From contig USCV01000008.1 of NCBI GenBank assembly GCA_900553225.1, forward strand, positions 1-43,205: 43,205 bases of DNA, given 5' to 3'. Source of the stretch: an uncultured Clostridium sp. Its GTDB lineage: Bacteria; Bacillota; Clostridia; TANB77; CAG-508. The notes below the pieces were generated by a model. That model worked only from the letters and a program-made list of their open reading frames with translations. It did no database searches and was not told where the DNA came from. The translations under genes and the position numbers were made by a program. Positions 10,159-17,725 of this stretch are shown here, in pieces; the stretch's first letter is position 1, and each line of letters starts with the position of its first letter.

Positions 10159-11346
10159 TTAACGTAGTATATGAGGTCCTCTCTTAATTTTATCTAATAA
10201 TTTCTCATCTGCAACTCCCATACCACTTAATTTAAATGTTGTTTTTACAATTTTCTCAGCTCTTGATAGTGTCATTATAAGTATCGCTCCGAAAAGTGGC
10301 ACTGCCTTTGCAATTTCATCGGCTGAAACAATATATATTGCATAAACTACAACATGTATTGCTTGTATAAAAACATAATATATTAGATTAGTAAGCCATG
10401 CCTGAAATGCTTGTCCTTTTCCATCTCCAGCTGCATCTATAGAATATGTAACCGTTACAAGTGGAGATATTACAAATAGGAATCCGACAGTTAGGAATCT
10501 CTTGAAATATGCCATAAAAAATTTAAGTTGATAATATACAAACACAAAATACACCATAGCATATTGCATAGCGCCCCAACCTTTGGCACTTTGAAACGAA
10601 TTCCAAGTATCATTTATTATGCTTTCTTCAAAGCCCTGGGTTGATACTACATTAATGCTTCCAATTAACTCTATAACCTTTTCTTGAAGTTCTAATAATA
10701 TTATTAATATGTAATGCATTGTAAAAACTAAAACAAGGCTAACTATCCAGTTTATAAACATTTTTTTATATTTTGCTTGTTCCTCTGCAACTGTCGAAAT
10801 TGCCATTCTAATTCCTATATATATAAGAATAAACGCATTTGCAACAATAGCTAAATTTCTTAATGCAAAATACCATGTTGATACATTCTTTTTTAATACA
10901 TCCATTGTATTAGTACTATTTTCATCATACTCAACAAAATTAATATTAAATAAATCATATTCATTAAATACCAAATTTTCTATTGTAAAATTTCCATTAA
11001 TTTGTTTAGTTTGCACTGTATTTACTATCATGGTTAGTACATTGTTTACAAGCCATGGAAGTCCTATTATAATACTAGCCAATATACTTGCTGTTGTATT
11101 AGATGATGTTGCAGTTTCACCCAAACTCTCTGTTCTTGACGAACCATCGCTTGGAGTTACTGTTGCAGTTCCTTCATGAAATACCTCATCAGATGTACTT
11201 TCTCCTTTTTCATTTTGATGCTTTTGCACATCTTCAAATTTAGTATCTCCAGCAACGTCAGTTGTTTGATCTGCATAAATGAAATTAGGTATAACGGTAT
11301 TTATTAATATAGTTATAATTAGTATAAAAGCTAGTCTTTTTTTCAT
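10159..11346 (-). CDS. VirB6/TrbL-like polytopic membrane protein (paralog 1)
   Basis: The smallest of the three paralogs (395 residues). It has an N-terminal signal helix (about 5-25), a hydrophilic Thr/Ser/Glu-rich segment to about 80, then about six or seven membrane segments. The shared block TWYFALRNLAIVANAFILIY with the following GIR and KYKKMFINW motifs is present, as is VTYSIDAAGDGKGQAF, matching the same motif in the 3071..5152 protein. Unlike its paralogs it stops soon after the last membrane region (ending KIKRGPHILR) and has no long tail, so it looks like the minimal form of the family. SD GAGGGAG stands before the ATG. It follows the VirB4-like gene by 16 bases. Confidence 0.75.
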   Translation of the reverse strand: MKKRLAFILIITILINTVIPNFIYADQTTDVAGDTKFEDVQKHQNEKGESTSDEVFHEGTATVTPSDGSSRTESLGETATSSNTTASILASIIIGLPWLVNNVLTMIVNTVQTKQINGNFTIENLVFNEYDLFNINFVEYDENSTNTMDVLKKNVSTWYFALRNLAIVANAFILIYIGIRMAISTVAEEQAKYKKMFINWIVSLVLVFTMHYILIILLELQEKVIELIGSINVVSTQGFEESIINDTWNSFQSAKGWGAMQYAMVYFVFVYYQLKFFMAYFKRFLTVGFLFVISPLVTVTYSIDAAGDGKGQAFQAWLTNLIYYVFIQAIHVVVYAIYIVSADEIAKAVPLFGAILIMTLSRAEKIVKTTFKLSGMGVADEKLLDKIKRGPHILR

Positions 11347-11362
11347 TTATCTCCCTCTTGTA

Positions 11363-13315
11363 TTACTCTTCTTTTTTTAATTTATTTAAGTTTGTCTCTA
11401 CAAATTCAAACTCTTTCTTCGTTGGTTTTATTGCAATAATTGCAGTGTCTTCTCCTACTTTTAGTAATCCTTCACCTCTTGAACAAGTTGTTAAGAAATA
11501 TGCCTCTCCATCACTTAATTTAAATACTTCCTTTATGTATTGAATTTCAGATTTATCTTGTGCCAAGAATAATTTTGTATCAGATGATGTAAGTACAGCT
11601 TGTACTTCTGGTTTTTCATAAAAATCTTGAAATTTCTGTGAAATAACCGCTAAAGATACATTTCTTTTTCTGGCACGTCTTGCCATTGTATTTAAGAAAT
11701 CCACTGCTTCTGGATATGGAAGAAGCATCCATGCCTCATCAACTAGAACTCTTTTTCTTGCTGCTTTTGTTTTATCTTCACTATTTTTCTTAACATATTT
11801 TTCCCATATCCAAGATAATAAAATTTGTTGTGCAAGAGGTCTTGCAAACCTTTCCTCTAATTGTGAAATATCTAGATTAATAAATGGTACTCCTTCTAAT
11901 AAATCAAATGTAGACTGTCCATCAAAGTATGCCATTTGTCCATTATACTCTCTTACATATTGCTTCATAACTTTTACTAAATAGCTATAATGAAATCTGT
12001 AATCTGGATTTTTATTTTCTTGTGCTTTCTTAAGTAGTCTATGATACCAAGAACCAATTGTTGGCATTGCCTTTTTTTTGTTGCCTAAAAAGTCTAAATC
12101 AAATCCTTGCTTTTTAGCTACATATAAACTATTTATGTTATTTGTAATTCCAAGACTTGCATATTCTTCAGCAACAGATTCAGAAATAATCTGTTTTGTA
12201 AGTTCGTTTACTTCTTTACTTCTTGTAGAACCTCTTGCCATTGTTAACAATGCTTGTGTTACGTCTTCTACCTTGTTTTCAACGTTTAGCATTATCCTTT
12301 CTTTTCCTGTTATTTCATCTTTAATTGTTTCTGGTTCTATATCAAACAAATTAATAACCGTTTTTGAATTAGGACTAATTACAACATTAATTCCTCCTAA
12401 GGCATCTGCCACAACTCCATACTCGCCTTCAGCATCTAGAGCTAAACTCTCAATTCCCATAAGTACAGATGAACGTGAAGTTAGAGTTTTAATTGTAACA
12501 CCCTTTCCGGCACCAGATTTACCAAAGATAACCATATTATAATTTGAAAGTTTCGAACTAAAGTTATCAAACAAAATTGGAAGTCCAGTTTGACGATTAA
12601 AGCCTAATGGTATACCAGATTCATGTCCAACTTCAGAATTAAAAAACGGAAAAACAGTTGCCATTGAACTACGATCAAATGTATGTTTAACATTTAATTT
12701 ATTGTCTACAAAAGGCATATTAGTCTTAAATGCTTCTTCTTGCATTGCCCATGTAGGTTTAACACCAATTAATGTCTTAGACATTTCAGAGGCAAGTAAT
12801 TCTGTTTGTTTATCTAGTTCCGCCAAATTATATGCAAACAATGTACATACCATAGTAGATTCAAATAATTTGTTAAAACCACTTGCAATTGAGTCTCTTA
12901 ATTGTTCAGTTTCTTCTCTTTTTTGTGCAAGTATTCTTTCACGGTTTATATCTCCTCTATCTAATGCTACGATTCTTTCAGATTCCAATTCATTAATTCT
13001 TCTATTTAATTCAGTTTGTGATGTACTTTCGCTAATAGGCTTTATAAATACTGAAATATTAGCATCGCCAAAAGTATACATACTTCTTAAAAACTCTGGA
13101 AAAGTACAAGTTCTTGGTATAGTTGAAACAACTAAACTTCTAGCAAATCTACTTTTATTTGATATTATTTCAAGATGATTTGTATGTGTTGCATCAATTC
13201 CAGCAGGTGCAATTAAGTCTTTTAATGTTTTTTTATTTCCATCTATGATTCCAACTTTCTTTTCTTCAGTAACTTCTTTCTTTTCTTCAGAATTCTTACG
13301 ATTCATAAGTTTCAT
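11363..13315 (-). CDS. VirB4-type T4SS ATPase
   Basis: A 650-residue P-loop ATPase of the VirB4/TraC type, which energises pilus assembly and substrate transport from the cytoplasmic face of the channel. A basic N-terminus and an alpha/beta N-terminal domain with a helical insert (about 100-150) precede the ATPase domain. Walker A is at 265-272 (GKSGAGKG) and Walker B at 523-529 (VLVDEAW); a VSLAVISQKFQDF segment follows, as expected for this family. Walker A has Gly where Ser/Thr usually follows the Lys. Length is in the short range for VirB4 proteins. The SD AAGGAG is 10 bases before the ATG. The operon neighbours (PrgI-like and VirB6-like) support the call. Confidence 0.9.
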   Translation of the reverse strand: MKLMNRKNSEEKKEVTEEKKVGIIDGNKKTLKDLIAPAGIDATHTNHLEIISNKSRFARSLVVSTIPRTCTFPEFLRSMYTFGDANISVFIKPISESTSQTELNRRINELESERIVALDRGDINRERILAQKREETEQLRDSIASGFNKLFESTMVCTLFAYNLAELDKQTELLASEMSKTLIGVKPTWAMQEEAFKTNMPFVDNKLNVKHTFDRSSMATVFPFFNSEVGHESGIPLGFNRQTGLPILFDNFSSKLSNYNMVIFGKSGAGKGVTIKTLTSRSSVLMGIESLALDAEGEYGVVADALGGINVVISPNSKTVINLFDIEPETIKDEITGKERIMLNVENKVEDVTQALLTMARGSTRSKEVNELTKQIISESVAEEYASLGITNNINSLYVAKKQGFDLDFLGNKKKAMPTIGSWYHRLLKKAQENKNPDYRFHYSYLVKVMKQYVREYNGQMAYFDGQSTFDLLEGVPFINLDISQLEERFARPLAQQILLSWIWEKYVKKNSEDKTKAARKRVLVDEAWMLLPYPEAVDFLNTMARRARKRNVSLAVISQKFQDFYEKPEVQAVLTSSDTKLFLAQDKSEIQYIKEVFKLSDGEAYFLTTCSRGEGLLKVGEDTAIIAIKPTKKEFEFVETNLNKLKKEE

Positions 13316-13375
13316 AAAATCATATCTCCTTTTTTCAATCTTTTGTTTTAGGATTTTTTCCTTTTTATCGCTCTT

Positions 13376-14605
13376 TTAAGCTTCTTTTCTTCTTCTTCCT
13401 CTTTTAGTTTTTTCTTCTAGCTCTTTTTTATTGCTTTGTGTTTCTTTACTTGCATTTTCTTTTTTAGGCTCTTCACTTCCATATTTATTAATTTCTTTTT
13501 TCGTTCCCTCTAATAATTCTTTATCTATTTCATCACTGTATGCATCAACAACTTCTAAAGCTCTTGCTTTTATTCTCTGTTTTTTTTGTCTTTCTAATGT
13601 TCTAACTCTATCTGCTTCAAGCATACTTTCTGTTGCAAGTGTTACCGCTTCATCTTCAATCTCTTGTTCTAGTTTTGCAATTTTCTTTTGCATAATATCT
13701 GGTGCTGTTGAATACAAGCTATCATATTCAGCATCTAATGCTCTCTTTAAGTTTAGAACTTCTGCATCATCTCTGTTGTATGCAAAGTATAATAATTCAG
13801 CAAGTTCTTCAGAATCTAATATTCTTCCATATACTTCTGCTGTAGCTAAACTACTAATTAATGCCTGTGCCCTTGTATATAGTTCGTTAAAACACATACT
13901 ATCTAGTTCTTGTTTTGAATAATTGTTTACGTCTGTTCCTAGCTCTGAAGTATAATAAGATACAATAACGTAAGTATTTTGTTGTAATACACTTCTATTT
14001 AAACTCATTTTAGCAATATAATTTGATATATCCGTTCCATATTCTAAAACATTAATTTTTCTTCTTCTCTCAAACTCTAATTTTTCTATTGTTTGTTTAT
14101 TTCCCGATAACTTAGCCTTTTTTATTCTTGCATCTAATACATCAATTTCTTTTTGCATGTCGTTAACTTTTTCTTTATACGAATCAATTATGTCCCTTAA
14201 ATTTAAGCTTCTTGTTTGAACATATAATTGTACTGGAAATCTCAAAGTATTTAGAAACTGTGTAAATCCATTTTCAACTGCCATCTTCTCATCTTCTGAT
14301 AGTAAATCATAGTTAACGCCCTTACATTTAATTACCATTACATACTGCTGTCTATTTTTTCTCACAATCATATTATCAATTATGTCGTCAAATTCCATGA
14401 ACTTTTTAACAGAAGTCTTTCCCTGTGTTCCTTCACTTTTTTTACTTTTTGCTTTTTTATTATCTTCTTGAGAATCTTCTTTTTCTTCTGTTGCTTTTTT
14501 ATTTTTTAAAATTAAGAAAAATAAGATTCCGCCTAATATTAAAATTGCAAATACTATAATCGCAGTAATTATTTGTATCCAAAAAATAGCACTATTTGTC
14601 CCCAT
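13376..14605 (-). CDS. Membrane-anchored VirB4/TraC N-terminal-domain-like protein
   Basis: A 409-residue protein with one membrane helix near the N-terminus (about 8-33), then a charged linker and a domain starting KFMEFDDIIDNMIVRKN. That domain continues QYVMVIKCKGVNYDL and FLNTLRFPVQLYVQTRSL, which resembles the N-terminal domain of VirB4/TraC proteins of PrgI-type systems, but there is no P-loop. A long helical, coiled-coil region occupies about 275-355 and the C-terminus is very basic (TKRGRRRKEA). It overlaps the upstream PrgI-like gene by 14 bases, with the SD (GAGGAAG) inside that gene, implying translational coupling. It probably docks the VirB4 ATPase encoded next at the membrane; that is an inference. 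Confidence 0.75.
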   Translation of the reverse strand: MGTNSAIFWIQIITAIIVFAILILGGILFFLILKNKKATEEKEDSQEDNKKAKSKKSEGTQGKTSVKKFMEFDDIIDNMIVRKNRQQYVMVIKCKGVNYDLLSEDEKMAVENGFTQFLNTLRFPVQLYVQTRSLNLRDIIDSYKEKVNDMQKEIDVLDARIKKAKLSGNKQTIEKLEFERRRKINVLEYGTDISNYIAKMSLNRSVLQQNTYVIVSYYTSELGTDVNNYSKQELDSMCFNELYTRAQALISSLATAEVYGRILDSEELAELLYFAYNRDDAEVLNLKRALDAEYDSLYSTAPDIMQKKIAKLEQEIEDEAVTLATESMLEADRVRTLERQKKQRIKARALEVVDAYSDEIDKELLEGTKKEINKYGSEEPKKENASKETQSNKKELEEKTKRGRRRKEA

Positions 14606-14954
14606 CTGATTCTTCCTCCTCTTTTGTTTCTACATATGTATAAATCTTAGCATTGTTCATTTTAAATTTTATATATCTGATAATAATATCATCAATATAG
14701 TCTCCCGCAACATTCTTTGTAAATTTGAATGATGTAATTAATGGGATTTTTATTGTTCCTGCTCCAAATCCAAGTAAAGCTGAAATTGCAATCAATATAA
14801 TTCCTGCCATTTTTAATCCTACAAGACTAAAAATATAATAAAATATGAAGCCAATTCCCGCACCTATTGCTGAGGTAATTAATGATTTAGTAGTAAAAAT
14901 ATATAAAAATCTTCCTTCACCTTTTACGTTTCTAGGTATGTAATGTGTAGACAT
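14592..14954 (-). CDS. PrgI-family T4SS membrane protein
   Basis: A 120-residue protein with a start resembling the PrgI family (YIPRNVKGEGRFLYIFTTKS) and two membrane helices (about 22-43 and 48-68), ending in an acidic Glu-rich tail. PrgI-like proteins are small inner-membrane partners found next to VirB4 genes in Gram-positive T4SSs and are thought to fill a VirB3-like place. The gene overlaps the pilin-like gene upstream by 23 bases and the next gene by 14 bases, so the three are tightly coupled. SD GGAGG precedes the ATG. Assignment rests on size, topology and gene order. Confidence 0.8.
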   Translation of the reverse strand: MSTHYIPRNVKGEGRFLYIFTTKSLITSAIGAGIGFIFYYIFSLVGLKMAGIILIAISALLGFGAGTIKIPLITSFKFTKNVAGDYIDDIIIRYIKFKMNNAKIYTYVETKEEEESDGDK

Positions 14955-15417
14955 ATTTTATTCCTCCTTCACTTATTAGTTGCATTATTTGCTGACTTGT
15001 TTGTTCATTTTCTAAGTTAAAAAGAGTATTTTTTAGTAACGTCCAAATTCCAACTGCTCCATAAATTACTATAATAGAAACAACCAGTCCAATTAATTGT
15101 TGTTTTAGTTTTCCTTGTTTGTCAGGACTTGCTGTTATCCACTTTATTCCCATAACAGCTACACAAATAATAACTACCGCATTTGCAATTATTACTAGGA
15201 TTTTTCCAACTGGTAAAAACTCCTCTTCTGCTTTTTCTATTGGCAATGTACTGTCGGCAGATGCAGAGCCTTTATTTATAAAACTATTTCCTTTTTTAAA
15301 TATATTGTCTATACTCAAGTCACTTGCATATGATTTATTTGAATTAAAATTCATTACTGATATTAGACATATTGTTACAACAAATAATACTCTAATATAT
15401 TTTTTTACTATTTTCAT
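14932..15417 (-). CDS. VirB2/TrbC-like pilin-type protein (paralog 3, first gene of main T4SS operon)
   Basis: A 161-residue protein with an N-terminal signal helix (about 10-31), a short Ser/Asn-rich extracytoplasmic segment and two membrane helices (about 72-93 and 107-126). Between them lies the motif TASPDKQGKLKQQL, the counterpart of SSPEGKAELKKQ in the two smaller proteins upstream. Two helices joined by a short basic loop after a signal peptide are typical of VirB2/TrbC major pilins. The ATG follows SD GAGGTG, only about 15 bases from the predicted transcription start. It overlaps the PrgI-like gene by 23 bases. Confidence 0.75.
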   Translation of the reverse strand: MKIVKKYIRVLFVVTICLISVMNFNSNKSYASDLSIDNIFKKGNSFINKGSASADSTLPIEKAEEEFLPVGKILVIIANAVVIICVAVMGIKWITASPDKQGKLKQQLIGLVVSIIVIYGAVGIWTLLKNTLFNLENEQTSQQIMQLISEGGIKYVYTLHT

Positions 15418-15438
15418 TTAATCACCTCATTTTTATTT

Positions 15439-15467
15439 ATTATATTCTAGTTTAAGCATTTTTTCAA
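15439..15467 (-). promoter_or_regulatory. Sigma-A-type promoter of the main T4SS operon
   Basis: On the minus strand, TTGAAA (15467-15462) is separated by 17 bases from a perfect TATAAT (15444-15439). Transcription would begin near 15432, about 15 bases before the ATG at 15417. The rest of the 15468-15662 gap shows no gene and no other clear signal. Confidence 0.75.
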
Positions 15468-15662
15468 TATATTTCAACCATACCAAAGCAAATTTAACAT
15501 TACTGTAATATTGGTTTTATATCTTTATTACGGAAATATGGAATTCTATCTTTTTGTAATATTTTTGTAATAAATATTTTCTAGTTCAGCTTAATATCAA
15601 CAATTCTGAAGAAATCACATTTCTAGTCTATTGAGTTGATTAATATTTTTTATAATGTTTTT

Positions 15663-15716
15663 ATTTTAAAAAAAACTATTAACAAAATACTCTTATATAC
15701 TTTGTCAATAGTTTTA
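15663..15716 (-). terminator. Intrinsic terminator after the two-gene pilin unit
   Basis: On the minus strand, ACTATTGACAAA (15712-15701) pairs with TTTGTTAATAGT (15686-15675), 12 base pairs with one G-U, and is followed by a run of eight T (15675-15668). It lies 35 bases past the stop of the 15748..16122 gene and separates the pilin pair from the main operon. Confidence 0.75.
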
Positions 15717-15747
15717 AAAAAATATTAAATTATGTTTCTTTTCTTCA

Positions 15748-16122
15748 TTATAAAGCTGTATTTGCAAATTTTGCTATTATTCCTACTAAAGTACTTCCTG
15801 ACATAAGTAGAAATGCGCCTATGCAATATAATATAAGCTGTTTTTTTAAATCTGCTTTACCTTCTGGCGAAGATACTATATATTTAAATCCTATTATAGC
15901 AATCATAATTACTCCTGTAGATATTCCAATTGCTGTTACAATCCAAAGCATTTGACCTGCTCTATCATTTATTGGTTTCGACTCTTCATAATTATAATTA
16001 TAAATATCTTTCATATCTGCTGCATTTGTAAATATACAATTACTTAATATACAAAATATACATAATGTTATAAAAATAATAAATACTATATGTAATAGTT
16101 TTTTCACTCTATTATTTTTCAT
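15748..16122 (-). CDS. VirB2/TrbC-like pilin-type protein (paralog 2)
   Basis: A 124-residue protein with a basic start and signal helix (about 10-33), a short hydrophilic stretch and two membrane helices (about 58-80 and 97-118). The loop carries SSPEGKADLKKQ, nearly identical to its neighbour at 16134..16514. It starts 11 bases after that gene with SD GGTGAGAG and is followed by an intrinsic terminator, so the two form a short transcription unit. The likely role is a pilin or pilin-like channel subunit of the adjacent T4SS. Size and topology fit VirB2/TrbC; sequence identity across this family is low, so a search is needed for certainty. Confidence 0.75.
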   Translation of the reverse strand: MKNNRVKKLLHIVFIIFITLCIFCILSNCIFTNAADMKDIYNYNYEESKPINDRAGQMLWIVTAIGISTGVIMIAIIGFKYIVSSPEGKADLKKQLILYCIGAFLLMSGSTLVGIIAKFANTAL

Positions 16123-16133
16123 GATCTCTCACC

Positions 16134-16514
16134 TTATTGTTGTTTTAATAAATTAAATACTGCTGATGCTATGGTTGGAGCTAGCATTAAGAAGGCTGCA
16201 CCTAAAATATATACATATGCTTGTTTTTTTAATTCTGCTTTTCCTTCTGGAGATGAAGTAATATATTTTACACCCATATAGGCTATTATGATAACACCTG
16301 CTGCAATACCTACAGCTTGTATTACATATAGTATACTTTGAGTAGGGTTCGTTATAGTTGTATCCTCAAGTCCATCTGGCTGTTCAGCTTTTATACTTTT
16401 AGAAAACGTATCTATAGAAACATCAGCATTAACAATTCCAGAAAAACTTACCACTATCGAAATAACTACTAAAATAATTAACAAAACTTTAAATAATTTA
16501 TTATTTTTTACCAT
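16134..16514 (-). CDS. VirB2/TrbC-like pilin-type protein (paralog 1)
   Basis: A 126-residue protein with a signal helix (about 8-30), a mature segment of some 35 residues, and two membrane helices (about 62-83 and 100-122) joined by SSPEGKAELKKQ. It is the first gene after a good promoter (16557..16585) and has SD AAAGGAG. Being the promoter-proximal member of a two-gene unit with its own terminator suggests high expression, as expected for a major pilin. Confidence 0.75.
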   Translation of the reverse strand: MVKNNKLFKVLLIILVVISIVVSFSGIVNADVSIDTFSKSIKAEQPDGLEDTTITNPTQSILYVIQAVGIAAGVIIIAYMGVKYITSSPEGKAELKKQAYVYILGAAFLMLAPTIASAVFNLLKQQ

Positions 16515-16556
16515 TTTATTTTCTCCTTTTCTTAAAGATTTTTCTTATATAATTCT

Positions 16557-16585
16557 ATAATAAACTATTTTCACCTAAAAGTCAA
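16557..16585 (-). promoter_or_regulatory. Sigma-A-type promoter of the pilin unit
   Basis: On the minus strand, TTGACT (16585-16580) is followed after 17 bases by TATTAT (16562-16557), about 42 bases before the ATG at 16514. Confidence 0.65.
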
Positions 16586-16658
16586 CTTTTTTTTGCACAT
16601 TTCTATTGTTTCACTTATTTGTATTCATTTTAATCATATAACTTTCTTTGCTTCTATA

Positions 16659-16811
16659 TCAAACTAACTCTTTTCTTTTTCCTTTCTCATAATACCTTGC
16701 AATTAATTCGTCAAGTTCCACACTAAGTTTATATGTTATACTATAATCGTCTCCATTCAAAATACTCTCATTTAATTTCTTTCTTAATTTACAAATTTCT
16801 TCATCTAACAT
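16659..16811 (-). CDS. Spo0E-like aspartyl-phosphate phosphatase
   Basis: A 50-residue protein; the ATG at 16811 is chosen because AAAAGGAG lies 10 bases upstream, whereas the open frame to 16886 has no SD. It has the Spo0E pattern: an N-terminal helix EEICKLRKKLNES, then the signature S-x2-LD-x-LI (SVELDELIARYY, from residue 30). Spo0E-family proteins dephosphorylate Spo0A-P and so delay sporulation in Bacillus; many clostridial homologs are of unknown target. It stands alone between the pilin unit and lgt with its own promoter, and it ends in TGA. Confidence 0.8.
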   Translation of the reverse strand: MLDEEICKLRKKLNESILNGDDYSITYKLSVELDELIARYYEKGKRKELV

Positions 16812-16854
16812 ATAACTCACTCTCCTTTTCGTGTTTTTTCTTTTGTATATATTA

Positions 16855-16883
16855 AAAATACCATAAGTTTGACGCATCGTCAA
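16855..16883 (-). promoter_or_regulatory. Promoter of the Spo0E-like gene with palindrome over the -35
   Basis: On the minus strand, TTGACG (16883-16878) and TATTTT (16860-16855) are 17 bases apart. The -35 is one arm of a perfect inverted repeat, TTGACG-ATG-CGTCAA (16883-16869), which could be an operator. The core TGACG resembles part of a Spo0A box but does not match it fully. Confidence 0.55.
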
Positions 16884-16937
16884 CAAAAAGAACCGATTTT
16901 GAGCCTATTTTGTCTTATTTTCGTATTGCATTTTTCT

Positions 16938-17723
16938 TTATTTTATTACTTTTTTTTGCTCTCTTCTACATTTAATTATTTGCCATACAAAAATGCAACT
17001 AAATATTATAAAAATCGCTACAGATAATACTTGAGAAATTCTTATATTGTAAAACATTAAACTATCTGTTCTTATTCCCTCAATAAACATTCTTGCAAAT
17101 GAATATATTATTAAATATACATTTGCGATCTGCCCTTTATATTTTCTTTTTTTACTTAATATTGCTAAAACTATAAAACAACAAAAAGTTGCTATAGACT
17201 CATACAAAAAAGTTGGATGTACATATTTTGTTATTCCATTTTCTACAATTTCCATTTTTAAAAAAGAATTTGTTTCTGTTCCATATGCTTCTCTATTTAT
17301 AAAATTTCCCCATCTTCCAATTGATTGTCCTAAAGCAACTACAGGTACCACATAATCTATTAAATCTAAAAAATTAATTTTTCTGATTTTGCAAAATACA
17401 AATGTTGTAATAGTTCCTCCTATTAACCCTCCATATATTGCAAGTCCACCATTTCTAATATTGAAAACCTGAATTAGATTTCCTTTAAAACTTTCCCATT
17501 CAAATATGCAATAATATGCCCTCGCACATATAAAGGAGATTGGTAGAAGGAATAAGCATAAATCTATTATATCATTATACTTTATTCCAAATCTGCCATC
17601 ATTTTTTTTGCACCATAAAATTCCGAGTATAATTGCTGCTACAATTAATATTGCATACCAGTATATATCTAATCCAAATATAGAAAATGCTACATTTGAA
17701 ATTTCAGATGTTTTTAATACCAT
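16938..17723 (-). CDS. lgt: Prolipoprotein diacylglyceryl transferase
   Basis: A 261-residue polytopic membrane enzyme that transfers diacylglycerol from phosphatidylglycerol to the lipobox Cys of prolipoproteins, the first step of lipoprotein maturation. The Lgt signature is present at 136-148 (GRWGNFINREAYG), along with IRNGGLAIYGGLIGG upstream and HPTFLYES downstream, all conserved in the family. About seven membrane helices and the total length are normal. The ATG lies two bases after the stop of the M16 peptidase gene, so these genes form one operon. SD is GGGAG. Confidence 0.95.
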   Translation of the reverse strand: MVLKTSEISNVAFSIFGLDIYWYAILIVAAIILGILWCKKNDGRFGIKYNDIIDLCLFLLPISFICARAYYCIFEWESFKGNLIQVFNIRNGGLAIYGGLIGGTITTFVFCKIRKINFLDLIDYVVPVVALGQSIGRWGNFINREAYGTETNSFLKMEIVENGITKYVHPTFLYESIATFCCFIVLAILSKKRKYKGQIANVYLIIYSFARMFIEGIRTDSLMFYNIRISQVLSVAIFIIFSCIFVWQIIKCRREQKKVIK

Positions 17724-17725
17724 AT

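Noticed and set aside
16812..16886. Longer N-terminus for the Spo0E-like protein
   Set aside because: The extra codons cover the probable promoter and SD, and Spo0E-family proteins begin close to the first helix as does the ATG at 16811.
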